Shown: in pieces, positions 52,851-62,466 of the stretch
Numbering within the stretch: position 1 is the stretch's first letter
Layout of the letters: each line of letters starts with the position of its first letter
Assembly (NCBI GenBank): GCA_021780075.1
Contig: JAJXZL010000005.1
Span: forward strand, 248,001-312,000
From: Acidobacteriota bacterium
GTDB lineage: Bacteria; Acidobacteriota; Terriglobia; Terriglobales; Acidobacteriaceae
DNA: 64,000 nucleotides
Reading direction: 5' to 3'
Notes under the pieces: model-generated
What the model saw: the letters and a program-made list of their open reading frames with translations, nothing else
Told to the model about the DNA's origin: nothing
Database searches by the model: none
Translations under genes and position numbers: made by a program

Positions 52851-55800
52851 TCACTCGCTACCTTTGAGCTCGGGTGGCCAGAAAAAACCAGCCTCCATCT
52901 TCGGGCTGCGGGGCTCACCATCCGGTCTTCCATGCCACATGCGCCATTTTTCGATTTCGTTGAGCAATGCGAATGCCGATCTTCTGCGTAGCGGGTCGTT
53001 CTGCATCATCTCAAGGAGCCGGCTTCGGACTGCGTTGGAACTGCGCGGCACCATCGTGACCGCATTCGATGAACCGGGATAGGGCCGATGCTCTACGAAG
53101 GCCTCCTCGATGTTCTTGTGCAATTCGTACGTGGCGCCTCCCGCGCCGTCGTCTCGAAGCAGTTGTAGAGACGCCAGCAACGCATCGGTAGTGCCGAGAT
53201 TCGCCAACACCTTTCCGAGCACGAGCGCATGCGCGGCTGGAATATTCTCTTGAGCCAAGTTAAACATTCGCTGCCGCACTGCCGCATCACGCTGCGCCAG
53301 CTCCGTGAGTCTGCGCACGAGTCTGCCATCGTGTTGGCGGATCAGCTCGTTCGATAAGGGCGGCAGGGTGGGATCAACAAAGCTCAGAAGCAAGTTGCGA
53401 GCTTCCTGAGAATCAAATTGAGCGACGGCGTCTACCCACTCATTTCCCAAATATCGAACGCGCACGGTATCGCTGGCCAGCTCTCGCAGTAGCGCCACGG
53501 CATCGGGACAGCGGCTGTACCCTAATGCCTTTACCAACGCCCGCGTCCCTTCCATCGACAGGAGCTTTTCCTCGATCAGCTGTCGCACTCGTTGAATGCT
53601 CGCACTCGGATCGTCAGTGAAAAGAACAATACCAACAACGTGCGACATGGGGCTTGATTCCTGGGTGTTCCAGCGATGCCCTCGGACGTGTTCGATGATC
53701 AGTTCGACGATCTCCCAGGTCTTCGCCGACGGCAAAACGGCTCCCTGCATTAACAGAGCTTCGAGTCCGTGGATGCGGGGCCAAGCATCGTACAAGTAAA
53801 AAGGTTGTGTGGATGCGAGATGTGTTCTCGGCCTTGAACGCTCGATCTGTGGGTAACCCAGAATCTCTAAAACCAACTCCGCGGAAGCTCGCCCATCCAG
53901 TTCCGCCAAGACAATGGCAAGGTGCTTCAACCGCCAGTTGAGTCCAGCGGACTGGGGTTCTGTAGCTCGCTCAGCGACCAATGTTTCGATATGTTGTCTT
54001 AACACGGCTGCGAGTTCGGTTCTTTGCGGCTCCTGAAAAATAGACTCTGCCTGACCTTCTCTGGCTCTCCAGATTTCGCTGGAGTCTTTGCTTCGCATCG
54101 GCCACGCCCTCGCACGGAAGAGCGGTGAAGAACGTTCACTTCGGGCCAGTTGGAAGAGACCCCAGGCAGCATCGTGTTCGTAGTCTGGAGCCGTCAAAAG
54201 CCGAATCAATAAATCTTTGGCGGCGTCGGAAGCCAGATGGATCATCGCCTGGACATACCATGATGTCCAGCTCATCACAGCTCCGTTGCCTTGCTTGCTA
54301 CGGTGATCTGCAGCTCGTGCCAGCCGGCCGGTTCGGACTCGCTCGATATCGGCCTCGACCAAGCGCTCGATTGTAGTCAGGTCGGAGAGTTCGCCGACCT
54401 GAGCCAAGACCGTGGCGAAATACCCTTTCAACTGTCCACTGAAATCATCCTGGGCGAGTACAGTCGGAACTGCCGCGTCGAGATAATTGCGCAACGCCTT
54501 ACGCGCTTCTGCTGATAACCCCTCCCAGGGCGGCGTATCGTCTCCTCCGGTTATATGAAAAATCTCGGTAACGGCCTCGATCTCGACTGCATCAGTCTTG
54601 CCACCGATTTCTTGCAAAATGCCATTGACGACCTCGTTTGCTGGCATCCCTCGCAGCAGGTCCTCCAACTGTCTTGAAAGCTTTGCTTCTGCCTGCTTGT
54701 CATCACCGGGCTTGCTGGTGGCGATGATCGGAGCCAGCTCGCAGATATGGCGAAACAGACGTTGCACGATTTCGCGGTCCGCGAACTTGCGGAGCAGCGG
54801 GATAACCCCCGTTACTCTCATTTCAGCGAGATTATCGCTGGTGACTCGATTCAGAAAGTCGTCTCGCTGGGCCGCGGTTAGCCCGTCGACAAGGTCGATC
54901 CAACCCTCCGAGCGAAGTGCTCCTGCCAGTAGGTTCTGGACGATCCATGTGGTTACCCATTGCGAGTCCGACCTCTTCAGCATCTCTATTGCGGCCCGGA
55001 GTTCCCGGCCCTGAAAATCACGGCTCTCCAGTTCTCTGACTTGGTCGGCCTCCAGCTGGGAGAGCGACTCTTTAATTTCTTTGACGAAGCTCTCAGGGCC
55101 GAAGCTCGCGGCCTGCCTCCACGCCAGAAACCTGTCGAGAGGTGCAGTCGCACCTCTTGCCGCGGTGACATAACTTTTCAAGGCTCGTGGATGCATCGAC
55201 GGTGGCAACTCGCTAGCATGCATCCCGGCGATCAACTCTTTGAAGTTGGCGTCGTCCAGCGTCTGGGAGAAACGGGATATCTCTTCTGGTGACATCCCCC
55301 ACCAGACAAACGACAACAGACTCTTTCGGACGCCGACGCTTGGGTCGTTCATGGCAAAGGTGACCACTTCAGCGGGAGCTCGACTTCTTTGCATCATCTC
55401 TGCGACGAAGCTCGCTCTGGCACCTTCAGGCCACCGGCTTACCGTTTCCTCCCATACCGCGCCGAGGCTAGTAACCTCAAATGGTTCACCCGTTCGATAT
55501 GGCTCAAGCTGAAGATTGGTATCTTCCGACGACAAAAGCGGCTCCAAAATGTCCTTGAAGTCCTCTGACCCGCTTGCCACCATGCCCGCTACTGCGATGT
55601 CTCTGTGCTGGCTGATGGTGCTCTGCCACAACTGGCGAAGACGAGCGCCCAATGCTTCTCGTGTCACTCTCCAGACTTCCGGGCCGCACAGGCGAGCGAG
55701 TTTGGCAGCGAAGGCCGCGTCCAGCGGCAGCGCCATCTCCACGAGCGCCTGCCCCATTGGTACCGCATTGGGAAGCGGTTCGTCTTCGGTATGCCGCCCG

Positions 55801-57482
55801 ATGAACTCTGCCAGCATTTCAATTGGCTGAGTCCAAGCGGGCTCGTTGACATATCGAGCAGCGAACTCGTCTCGCCCCGTTCCCGTCGTCACGATCTCGA
55901 AGAGTTCGCGTTTCAGGTGAAGCGCTGCGAACGACTCTTGGAATTGTTGGTGCAAGAACGTGTAGGTGATATCCGGATAGGTGGACCGCTCAAGCACATG
56001 GTGGGAGCACAAGGCCGTCAAAACGCTGCCGGGATCTGGCAGTGCACCCAACTGTCCAGCATCTTGCAGGAGACGCGAACACGCATTAATCTCTTGGCGG
56101 GCCGTCGCTTCGGGAAGTTGAACGCCGCTGCGTGTCACCAGAGAACTCCCGAGCCTCTCCAGGAATGCACGGCCCAGACCCGAAAGAGGAGCATTTTCGA
56201 GAGCAGTCTGATGTGTTTCCGAATTCTCCATCATCTGCGTCACAGCGTCCAGAACACCCAAGCGGCTGGTGGGAATTTTCTTGCCGGCCTGAAACAGGGA
56301 GATCACCTCGGCCAAAATCATAGGCGTTCGGGTCAGGTCGTCTAAGACACGGTCTGCACGGAGCTGCTCAATCAGAGGTTGAGCCCTGTCGCCGAGGCGA
56401 GTCCGGACGTAGTCGCCCCGCTCCTGTCGTGTCAGCGGTTGAATCCTGAAACGTGAGCTTCCAGGAAGAGGAGGAGCGATCGGGTGCGCGCGGGTGGCGA
56501 CCGCAATCCCTGCACCTGCGAACGAGCGTTCCAGGTCGCGAATCATGCCTGCCGCAGTGGCTGATTCTGAAACCGCAAGCTCATTCCATCCGTTGAGAAG
56601 AAAAGCGATGTGCCCGGCTTGGTGAACACGGGCGAGGTCTCCGGCCGTCAAACCGCGCGCCTGGAACTCGGGCGTTCCCGCGATGAACTCGAAGACTCCA
56701 ACATTCCGACGCACCCACGCTGGTAGGTCGATCAGAAAGGCGATCTTGCCCTGAGCATGCTCCTCACGGGCCAATTGGATGAGAGTGGTAGTCTTTCCGC
56801 GACCGGCAGGCGCCTCGAACACGACACGATGGCTTCGCGAGAGGAGTTCTCGCAACCCGGCCCGTTGTTGCATCTCCTGAGTCTCCGCTCCCTTGTCGTC
56901 CAAACGGAGCAGCCGCAGATCGATGATGGGATTGTCTCCCAGCCTTCGCGACCAGTTCGCGACGATCTGAGCATTGGCGGCAAGAATGCTTTGGATGACA
57001 GATTCGACCGTCGGCTCGGGCGGAGGGACCGCAATGCCGAGATGTTCGGCGCACAGGCCTACGTTGCTCGGCACCTGAAGGGTCGTAATGATCTCTTCGC
57101 GCGACATTACGATAAGGTCCCAGCCGTATTCCTTCTTTATCTCCGCTTGCCACTGCTCCACGGTGTAATTGGTCACTTTGCCGGATGTGACGAAGATTAG
57201 TATCTGCAGATCAGTGAAATGCGGCTCCGCGCGCGCCGCGTCGTCCTGAATTTTTTCCAGCTCCGGCGTGATCGATGAGGAAAGACCCATGCCCTTGTGC
57301 AACGGAGACAGAATCGCCGGCGCGTATGCGTCCAGCCCAAGATCCTTCTTCCTCTCGCACGCGATCAGCTCAGGCCACCTGAGCTTTGCTAGGACAACGG
57401 CGAGGCCTTGAAACCGCATACCCCCTTCGTCAGAGGCAATTGCATCGAGCGCATGGTCGATCGCGACACGGGAAACAGGCAC
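52851..57482 (-). CDS. giant NACHT-like NTPase with N-terminal nuclease-like and helical-repeat domains
   Basis: A 1543-residue protein, GTG start; no strong ribosome binding site. Residues 1-135 resemble a restriction-type or TIR-unrelated effector domain (LIACERKKDLGLDAYAPA, LQILIFVTSGKVTNYTVEQW, DLIVMSREEIITTL), but no complete D..ExK core is seen. Walker A is EAPAGRGKTTTLIQLA (about 223-237) and the Walker B region is HIAFLLNGWNELAVSE (about 291-306), where the usual Asp is Asn. From about 600 to the end it is a long array of HEAT-like helical repeats. Proteins of this design (STAND/NACHT with sensor repeats) act in antiphage defence and similar conflicts. Confidence 0.75.
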   Translation of the reverse strand: MPVSRVAIDHALDAIASDEGGMRFQGLAVVLAKLRWPELIACERKKDLGLDAYAPAILSPLHKGMGLSSSITPELEKIQDDAARAEPHFTDLQILIFVTSGKVTNYTVEQWQAEIKKEYGWDLIVMSREEIITTLQVPSNVGLCAEHLGIAVPPPEPTVESVIQSILAANAQIVANWSRRLGDNPIIDLRLLRLDDKGAETQEMQQRAGLRELLSRSHRVVFEAPAGRGKTTTLIQLAREEHAQGKIAFLIDLPAWVRRNVGVFEFIAGTPEFQARGLTAGDLARVHQAGHIAFLLNGWNELAVSESATAAGMIRDLERSFAGAGIAVATRAHPIAPPLPGSSRFRIQPLTRQERGDYVRTRLGDRAQPLIEQLRADRVLDDLTRTPMILAEVISLFQAGKKIPTSRLGVLDAVTQMMENSETHQTALENAPLSGLGRAFLERLGSSLVTRSGVQLPEATARQEINACSRLLQDAGQLGALPDPGSVLTALCSHHVLERSTYPDITYTFLHQQFQESFAALHLKRELFEIVTTGTGRDEFAARYVNEPAWTQPIEMLAEFIGRHTEDEPLPNAVPMGQALVEMALPLDAAFAAKLARLCGPEVWRVTREALGARLRQLWQSTISQHRDIAVAGMVASGSEDFKDILEPLLSSEDTNLQLEPYRTGEPFEVTSLGAVWEETVSRWPEGARASFVAEMMQRSRAPAEVVTFAMNDPSVGVRKSLLSFVWWGMSPEEISRFSQTLDDANFKELIAGMHASELPPSMHPRALKSYVTAARGATAPLDRFLAWRQAASFGPESFVKEIKESLSQLEADQVRELESRDFQGRELRAAIEMLKRSDSQWVTTWIVQNLLAGALRSEGWIDLVDGLTAAQRDDFLNRVTSDNLAEMRVTGVIPLLRKFADREIVQRLFRHICELAPIIATSKPGDDKQAEAKLSRQLEDLLRGMPANEVVNGILQEIGGKTDAVEIEAVTEIFHITGGDDTPPWEGLSAEARKALRNYLDAAVPTVLAQDDFSGQLKGYFATVLAQVGELSDLTTIERLVEADIERVRTGRLARAADHRSKQGNGAVMSWTSWYVQAMIHLASDAAKDLLIRLLTAPDYEHDAAWGLFQLARSERSSPLFRARAWPMRSKDSSEIWRAREGQAESIFQEPQRTELAAVLRQHIETLVAERATEPQSAGLNWRLKHLAIVLAELDGRASAELVLEILGYPQIERSRPRTHLASTQPFYLYDAWPRIHGLEALLMQGAVLPSAKTWEIVELIIEHVRGHRWNTQESSPMSHVVGIVLFTDDPSASIQRVRQLIEEKLLSMEGTRALVKALGYSRCPDAVALLRELASDTVRVRYLGNEWVDAVAQFDSQEARNLLLSFVDPTLPPLSNELIRQHDGRLVRRLTELAQRDAAVRQRMFNLAQENIPAAHALVLGKVLANLGTTDALLASLQLLRDDGAGGATYELHKNIEEAFVEHRPYPGSSNAVTMVPRSSNAVRSRLLEMMQNDPLRRRSAFALLNEIEKWRMWHGRPDGEPRSPKMEAGFFWPPELKGSE

Positions 57483-57906
57483 AGAAGTATCTCGGCTCCA
57501 TTATCAATAAGATACGCCGGAACGTCGGGCCCGATCTTGTGGCGAGGTGTAGGAGGTTGACCAAGACTACGACCGATGAGCCGCGAATCGATCTTACGAG
57601 GACTAGAGTGATTAGGGCTCTAGCACTCGATGACGGTGGCCAGAGTACTCGTTGACATGCCTTGCACGCGTTTTCAGCATTCGTCCCCGGAAGAAAGCTC
57701 TGCTTGGCGAATCTTCTGGTCACGACGGCAGAATCTCGGTTTGCTACAAATCGTCAACCGACTCATTGATCGCGGATTAGCACTAACGAAGTCGGCCAGG
57801 GTTCAGCGATCCTCGACCCCAAGAGTCAACCGGAACACTACGGCGCGTCCGCCGGCTCCTTCTTCAAGAAGTCCCGGTTTGAGGTGTGGATTTCTTCGCG
57901 CGATTT
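57483..57906. other. intergenic region
   Basis: About 425 bases with no gene supported on either strand. It separates the NTPase gene from the vWA operon, both on the minus strand. No repeats were noticed. Confidence 0.35.
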
Positions 57907-59127
57907 CTACGCCGTGTGCATAGGGATAACGCTGCCGAAGGGCGCCTGGCGGCCTCCGGTTGAAGCCCAGAGGACAGGATAATCGGGTACAGACTCGGGA
58001 AATGTCCCACAGAGATCGGTCAGAAACACCAGCGTCTGCGGGTGGATTCCGCGCGTGCTGAGCCAGTCGAAGCAGGGACCAAATTCGGTGCCGCCTCCGC
58101 CTACCGGGTCGAGATGAAGGGTCTCGCCGGCAGTGTAGGTGTCCACCTTTTGAACCTCCGCGTCAAAATAGAGGACGTGCACACGTTCGGGCTGCTGGCC
58201 TTCGAGGATCGAACGAATCTCGGCCTCGAAGAGCCGCAACTGCCGCGCGTTGATGGAACCTGAGCAATCGACGGCGATTGCGATCTCGCCGAAGCCTTCG
58301 CGCACGACGCCGGGCAGATAGAGACCGGACCAGATATGGCGGCGATTGGGGCGCATCCAACTGGAATCGGCCGGGATGGTGTCTGACCAGAGACGGCGCA
58401 ACAGTTCCCGCCAGTCGACTTTGGCTTCCGCCGCGCCTTCCAGGGTTCGCTTGAGACCGGCAGGAACCTTGCCTGCCTGTTGAGCGAGCGTCACCGCCTG
58501 GTTGACGGCGATTTCCCATTCGCGCGCCTGCTCTTCGTTGCCCGATTCGTCCTCGACGGCCTCCGGCGCGTCGATCACCTGGCCGATGCCGCCCTGGCTC
58601 TCTGGAACAGACGGCGATCCGTCATCGTTGCCGCTGCCAGTCGAATCGCTCGATTCGGAGCCTTGGCTGTCATTCAAGTCTTGGGCCGAATCGCTTCCAC
58701 TGTCGGATTCGGGTTGCGCCTCGGCCTCACGCAGGTTGTAGATCTGCTCGGCGCTCATGCCGCGAAAGCGCGGATCGACGAGCACGTCGTCCGGCAAGCT
58801 CAGGCCGGCATCGAGTAGCAGTGGGTTGATGGCGTAGTCGCACGCTTCGTTCCAACGTCTTGGATCGCGCTTGGCACGCCGCGTGTGGTGCTGGAGCGCG
58901 GGGTGCAGGACCTCGTGCGCCATCACGCCGGCCAGCGTGGCCGCGTTCAGCGTATAGACGAATGCCGGGTTGTAGAGGAGCACCAAGCCATTGGTCGCCA
59001 TGGTCGGAATCGAGCGGCACTCTTCGCTCCGAAGCCGGAACAAGAGCGAGCCAAAGAAAGGATGATCGAGTAGTAGAGCCGTGCGTGCCTTCCGGATGCG
59101 CTCGGCCGCAGGAGTTTCGTGTCTCAT
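57907..59127 (-). CDS. DUF2201-type vWA/metallopeptidase-like protein
   Basis: A 406-residue protein with a zinc-peptidase-like motif near residue 70 (AGVMAHEVLHPALQHHTR, HEXXH), an acidic Ser/Asp-rich linker (residues 140-190) and a C-terminal von Willebrand A-like fold with a MIDAS (EIAIAVDCSGSINARQ; FLTDLCGTF). Its ATG overlaps the upstream gene by ATGA. Family members pair with MoxR-type ATPases, as here. Possible role: adaptor or peptidase delivering substrates to the ATPase; targets unknown. Confidence 0.75.
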   Translation of the reverse strand: MRHETPAAERIRKARTALLLDHPFFGSLLFRLRSEECRSIPTMATNGLVLLYNPAFVYTLNAATLAGVMAHEVLHPALQHHTRRAKRDPRRWNEACDYAINPLLLDAGLSLPDDVLVDPRFRGMSAEQIYNLREAEAQPESDSGSDSAQDLNDSQGSESSDSTGSGNDDGSPSVPESQGGIGQVIDAPEAVEDESGNEEQAREWEIAVNQAVTLAQQAGKVPAGLKRTLEGAAEAKVDWRELLRRLWSDTIPADSSWMRPNRRHIWSGLYLPGVVREGFGEIAIAVDCSGSINARQLRLFEAEIRSILEGQQPERVHVLYFDAEVQKVDTYTAGETLHLDPVGGGGTEFGPCFDWLSTRGIHPQTLVFLTDLCGTFPESVPDYPVLWASTGGRQAPFGSVIPMHTA

Positions 59128-60062
59128 GCCGCCGCGGGCGCCTCCATGTACGCCGACATGTGGTCGAGGATGCTCTCGACCGACGGAATCATCTCCTCTG
59201 TTTGCTCTACTTCGCGGCTGCGGATCGCCTCATCCATGCGGGAGACGATTCCCGCGGCATCACTTGCCGTCGCCAGGCGCAGCAACTCGTGCTTCTTGAG
59301 GTCCTGGGCCGTGTAGGTGCATAGCTTCTGGCGAGCCTCCTCGGCAAAGCGGTTCAACTCGGGATCGCCCGTTACATTCAGCTTGGGCAGCAGTTCCACC
59401 AGGTCGAATATGTTCGTCACCAGCGTGGCGTGAAAGCGGAACTCGGGCTCATTCAGCCGGTCGACCATGTGCGAGACGACGTCGCGCAGCCGCTTCCACA
59501 GATCCTCTGTTCCGCGCACCAGTGACTGCCGAACATTCGAGTCGATCTCGCGGGCGACGCGCGCCTGCTCCTCGGCCGACATCTGGACACGGAAATCATT
59601 GCCGCTGGGGATGGGTAGGACTTCGAGCTTGACTCCGAACTTGCGGCGCAATCGCTCGGCCGTCGGATAATCCTCCTCGCGGAAGAGCCCGTTCAGCTCC
59701 GGCCGCACCTGCTCGATGTACTGCGGATAGACTTGGAGGAACGCATCGACGCCCTGCTCGAACTGGGCCTCGAACTCGCGCATCCGCGCCGTGAGATCGA
59801 AGTAGAGATTGCCGGGCAGCAGGCGATAGCCCTCGTCGGTCCACGGCAGCGTGATCTTGTAGAAATACTGGCGGACCTGGCCGGCCAGCGTGCGCAGCTG
59901 GTCGAGCTTGTCGGCGCCGCGCAGCAGTTGCTTGTTGTAGCGGCCGGCGCTCTGGTGGGCGCCGTTCCGTTCGGCTACGTCGCGGCTGACGCCGCGGTCG
60001 TGTTTGACGGCCGTCCAGATGCTGATGTGGACGGCGGCGAGCATGGCGCGTTCTTGAATCAT
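59124..60062 (-). CDS. DUF3150-like protein in a MoxR/vWA operon
   Basis: A 312-residue helical protein. ATG 60062 has GGAGGTGG upstream; the frame is open upstream to 60470 but that is the ATPase gene's space. It has long helices (NKQLLRGADKLDQLRTLAGQ, YRLLPGNLYFDLTARMREFE, AEEQARVAREIDSNVRQSLV). It resembles DUF3150-family proteins (from memory) which sit between MoxR-like ATPase and vWA genes. Function unknown; likely a coupling or substrate protein. Confidence 0.6.
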   Translation of the reverse strand: MIQERAMLAAVHISIWTAVKHDRGVSRDVAERNGAHQSAGRYNKQLLRGADKLDQLRTLAGQVRQYFYKITLPWTDEGYRLLPGNLYFDLTARMREFEAQFEQGVDAFLQVYPQYIEQVRPELNGLFREEDYPTAERLRRKFGVKLEVLPIPSGNDFRVQMSAEEQARVAREIDSNVRQSLVRGTEDLWKRLRDVVSHMVDRLNEPEFRFHATLVTNIFDLVELLPKLNVTGDPELNRFAEEARQKLCTYTAQDLKKHELLRLATASDAAGIVSRMDEAIRSREVEQTEEMIPSVESILDHMSAYMEAPAAA

Positions 60063-60076
60063 CGGACCACCTCCTT

Positions 60077-61087
60077 TTATGTGGTGAACTCCTGGTGCTC
60101 GACGCCGAAGCGGATGAACTCCGGCGTGTGGGTGATGGCGCGATCCCGTGCCGCCGCGTCGCGCATGGCCATGACGCGCATCTCGGTGGGCATCCGTTCG
60201 AGGTACTTGAGGCCGCGCGGCAGCGAGCTGTCGGTCATCACGCGGCCCAGCGCGGTCGAGATGGCGATCTGGGCAGATGTTTCCGCCGGCAGCGGAGCGG
60301 TTTCGGGATTGAGCAGGATCTCGTCGATCGACGGCAACTGGCGGAAGAGGCGCAGAAAGGCCAGTAACTCGCCCGATGCCGCCTGCCCCACGGTTCCGTC
60401 GAGCAACTGCGCCTCGAACTCGCCGGCGCCGGTCAGCAGAGCCGTGTTCTGCCGGCGCGCCACGCCACAAAGAACGTGCGAGGCCATCTCCCAGGAGCGG
60501 GGAGTGGGCCAGGCATTGGCGTCGGAGGTTGCGTCGGCCGCGTGCAGCAGGTCCGGCTTAAAGCGCAGGAAGGCAATGATCTCCGGCCGCACGCCCGCGC
60601 CCACGGCCCATCGGCACCAGTCGTTCAGGTCGGCTTCGAGTTCCAGATGGACAAAACGGTTGCGCAGCGGCCGCGGCATGGCGAAGTGCACGCCGCGCTC
60701 CGATGCCGGGTTGCCGGCGGCGATGACGACCCACCCTTCGGGGAGGACGTATTCGCCCAGTTTGCGGTCAAGGACGAGTTGATAACAGCCGGCCTGCGTC
60801 ATCTGCGGCGCCGAGGTCAACTCGTCGAGAAAGAGAATGCCTTTGCCTTCTGTGGGCAGAAACTTGGGCGGAACCCACTCGGTCTGGTCCGACGCGATGC
60901 GCGGAAGTCCTCGCAGATCGACCGGATCGAGTTGCACGGCGCGCACGTCGAGGAAGTCGATGCCGAGATCGCGCGCCACTTGGGCAACGATCTGCGATTT
61001 GCCCACGCCGCACGCGCCCCAGATGTGCAAAGGCACACGTTCGCCGATCAGCGCATGAAGCGCCTCGTAGAGCTTGGATGGTTTCAT
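60077..61087 (-). CDS. MoxR-type AAA ATPase
   Basis: A 336-residue AAA+ ATPase, first gene of the three-gene operon. ATG 61087 with GAGGAA upstream starts the conserved protein; the frame is open to 61204 without a ribosome binding site. Walker A is HIWGACGVGKSQIVAQVAR, Walker B is GILFLDELTSAPQMTQAG, and sensor-like residues follow (VVIAAGNPASERGVHFAMP). MoxR ATPases act as chaperones working with vWA proteins; here the partner is at 57907. Confidence 0.85.
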   Translation of the reverse strand: MKPSKLYEALHALIGERVPLHIWGACGVGKSQIVAQVARDLGIDFLDVRAVQLDPVDLRGLPRIASDQTEWVPPKFLPTEGKGILFLDELTSAPQMTQAGCYQLVLDRKLGEYVLPEGWVVIAAGNPASERGVHFAMPRPLRNRFVHLELEADLNDWCRWAVGAGVRPEIIAFLRFKPDLLHAADATSDANAWPTPRSWEMASHVLCGVARRQNTALLTGAGEFEAQLLDGTVGQAASGELLAFLRLFRQLPSIDEILLNPETAPLPAETSAQIAISTALGRVMTDSSLPRGLKYLERMPTEMRVMAMRDAAARDRAITHTPEFIRFGVEHQEFTT

Positions 61088-61249
61088 GGGATTTCCTCGG
61101 AAGGGTAGGGTGATAGACCGGACGGAAAGCTCTTGCAGCGATTTCAGGAGTGAGTTATAGCTGCCAGGAGTTTCAGACCGATGTGCCTGCGGTCCGTCGC
61201 TCAAGCAGTCCTTGAGTCGATCTCCGCTCAGTGCCAGAATGAAGACAGT

Positions 61250-62080
61250 ATGTCAAACAGCAGGGCCCATCAAAACTCGATACTCCAACTCGTGATCGAT
61301 CGCTACAACGTGGCATCGGACACCAGGTTCGTTATCACGAGGCATCCTGACGAGGAGGAGCGCAATGGGCGCGCGTGCGATGCATATGCAGAGGCGTCTG
61401 GTGGGACCTCGATCGCTCTTGAGCATACGCTGGTGCAGACTTATGCCGCCCAGAAGAAGACCGACGCAGAATTTACGCGCGTGATTGGCGTGCTGGAGGC
61501 AGAGCTGAAGGATCAGTTTCCGTTCCGACTCACGCTTACGGTTCCGCAGTTTGCGATCCAGAAAGGCCAGAGCTGGAAGAAGATCACTCAGGTGATTAAG
61601 GCGTGGCTGCTCAGAGGTCCTGCAATTCCGCCGGGGCGGAGCGAGGTGAACATGCCCGGCGTGCCCTTCCGGGTACGGCTCTGGCGAGATAACATTCTCG
61701 CGCCCAAATTCTCAGTAGGGCGGTGGGAGGATTCCTCGCTTGATGTCGAAAAGGAGTTGGTCAAAATGATGGCCGCGGCGCTCGCCGACAAAGACGAGCA
61801 ACTCGCCCAATACAAGCAGGCTGGCGACCTCACATTCCTGTTGCTGGAATCAGATGACATCGTGTTTACGAATCGCGTGGACCTCTACCGTGCATTCCTC
61901 GAAGCGTGGGACCGCTGCGCGCCGACGTTCATTGATCAGGTGTGGCTTGCTATGACGATTCCTCAGGAATGCGTTATCGAGACCTACTGCCTGCACGCCG
62001 ATCAGGATCTGCTGGATAAGGTGAATCCTGAGAACGCGCGCTTTGGTCCCAGGTACCGCGAAGAGTGGATGGCGTCGTAG
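61250..62080 (+). CDS. hypothetical protein, possible nuclease-like fold
   Basis: A 276-residue protein. ATG 61250 is preferred over the longer frame at 61181, but the ribosome binding site (GAAG) is weak. The segment RACDAYAEASGGTSIALEHT, with a conserved Asp and Glu-His-Thr, has the alternating pattern of PD-(D/E)xK-like nucleases, although a clear Lys is not identified. It has an acidic middle and ends in a soluble C-terminal region. No family was recognised. Confidence 0.55.
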   Translation: MSNSRAHQNSILQLVIDRYNVASDTRFVITRHPDEEERNGRACDAYAEASGGTSIALEHTLVQTYAAQKKTDAEFTRVIGVLEAELKDQFPFRLTLTVPQFAIQKGQSWKKITQVIKAWLLRGPAIPPGRSEVNMPGVPFRVRLWRDNILAPKFSVGRWEDSSLDVEKELVKMMAAALADKDEQLAQYKQAGDLTFLLLESDDIVFTNRVDLYRAFLEAWDRCAPTFIDQVWLAMTIPQECVIETYCLHADQDLLDKVNPENARFGPRYREEWMAS

Positions 62081-62128
62081 TTGAACGGCGCCGCGCGATA
62101 AAGCAGTGATTCAATTAGGAGGTGATTT

Positions 62129-62335
62129 ATGAAAGAACCTGGTCTCGACAATCGCTGGAGAGACGAAGATGGCGAAATCCGCAAGAAGCGCAACGATACC
62201 CATGCCGGTACGCTGAGTAAAGACTATCCAGAATTCGACCAGTTTCGAGTGGATAAGAAACTGGGGAATATCAAGAGAGACCTCGGCTTGCCACCAGACG
62301 CGTCGTTAAAGGAGGTCCGGAGAAAACTAAGGTAG
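62129..62335 (+). CDS. small basic hypothetical protein
   Basis: A 68-residue protein with TAGGAGGTGATTT before ATG, an ideal ribosome binding site. Charged and rich in Lys, Arg and Asp (NRWRDEDGEIRKKRNDTHAG, FDQFRVDKKLGNIKRDLG); probably nucleic-acid or protein binding. It follows the preceding gene by 48 bases on the same strand. Unknown function. Confidence 0.6.
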   Translation: MKEPGLDNRWRDEDGEIRKKRNDTHAGTLSKDYPEFDQFRVDKKLGNIKRDLGLPPDASLKEVRRKLR

Positions 62336-62466
62336 CCTACTTCGGCGCGATTACATTGGGCGCGAGCGTGGAAAGCCTACGGATCACTCCCAAAATAGGG
62401 CTCGGCTCTGCGATCTTTTGCGGATCGCTTGCCCGGACCGTGCGGTCGAGATTCGGGATAGCCTCG

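Noticed and set aside
60476-61108. Plus-strand frame of 210 codons opposite the MoxR ATPase
   Set aside because: The minus strand shows Walker motifs and a good ribosome binding site; the plus frame has none.
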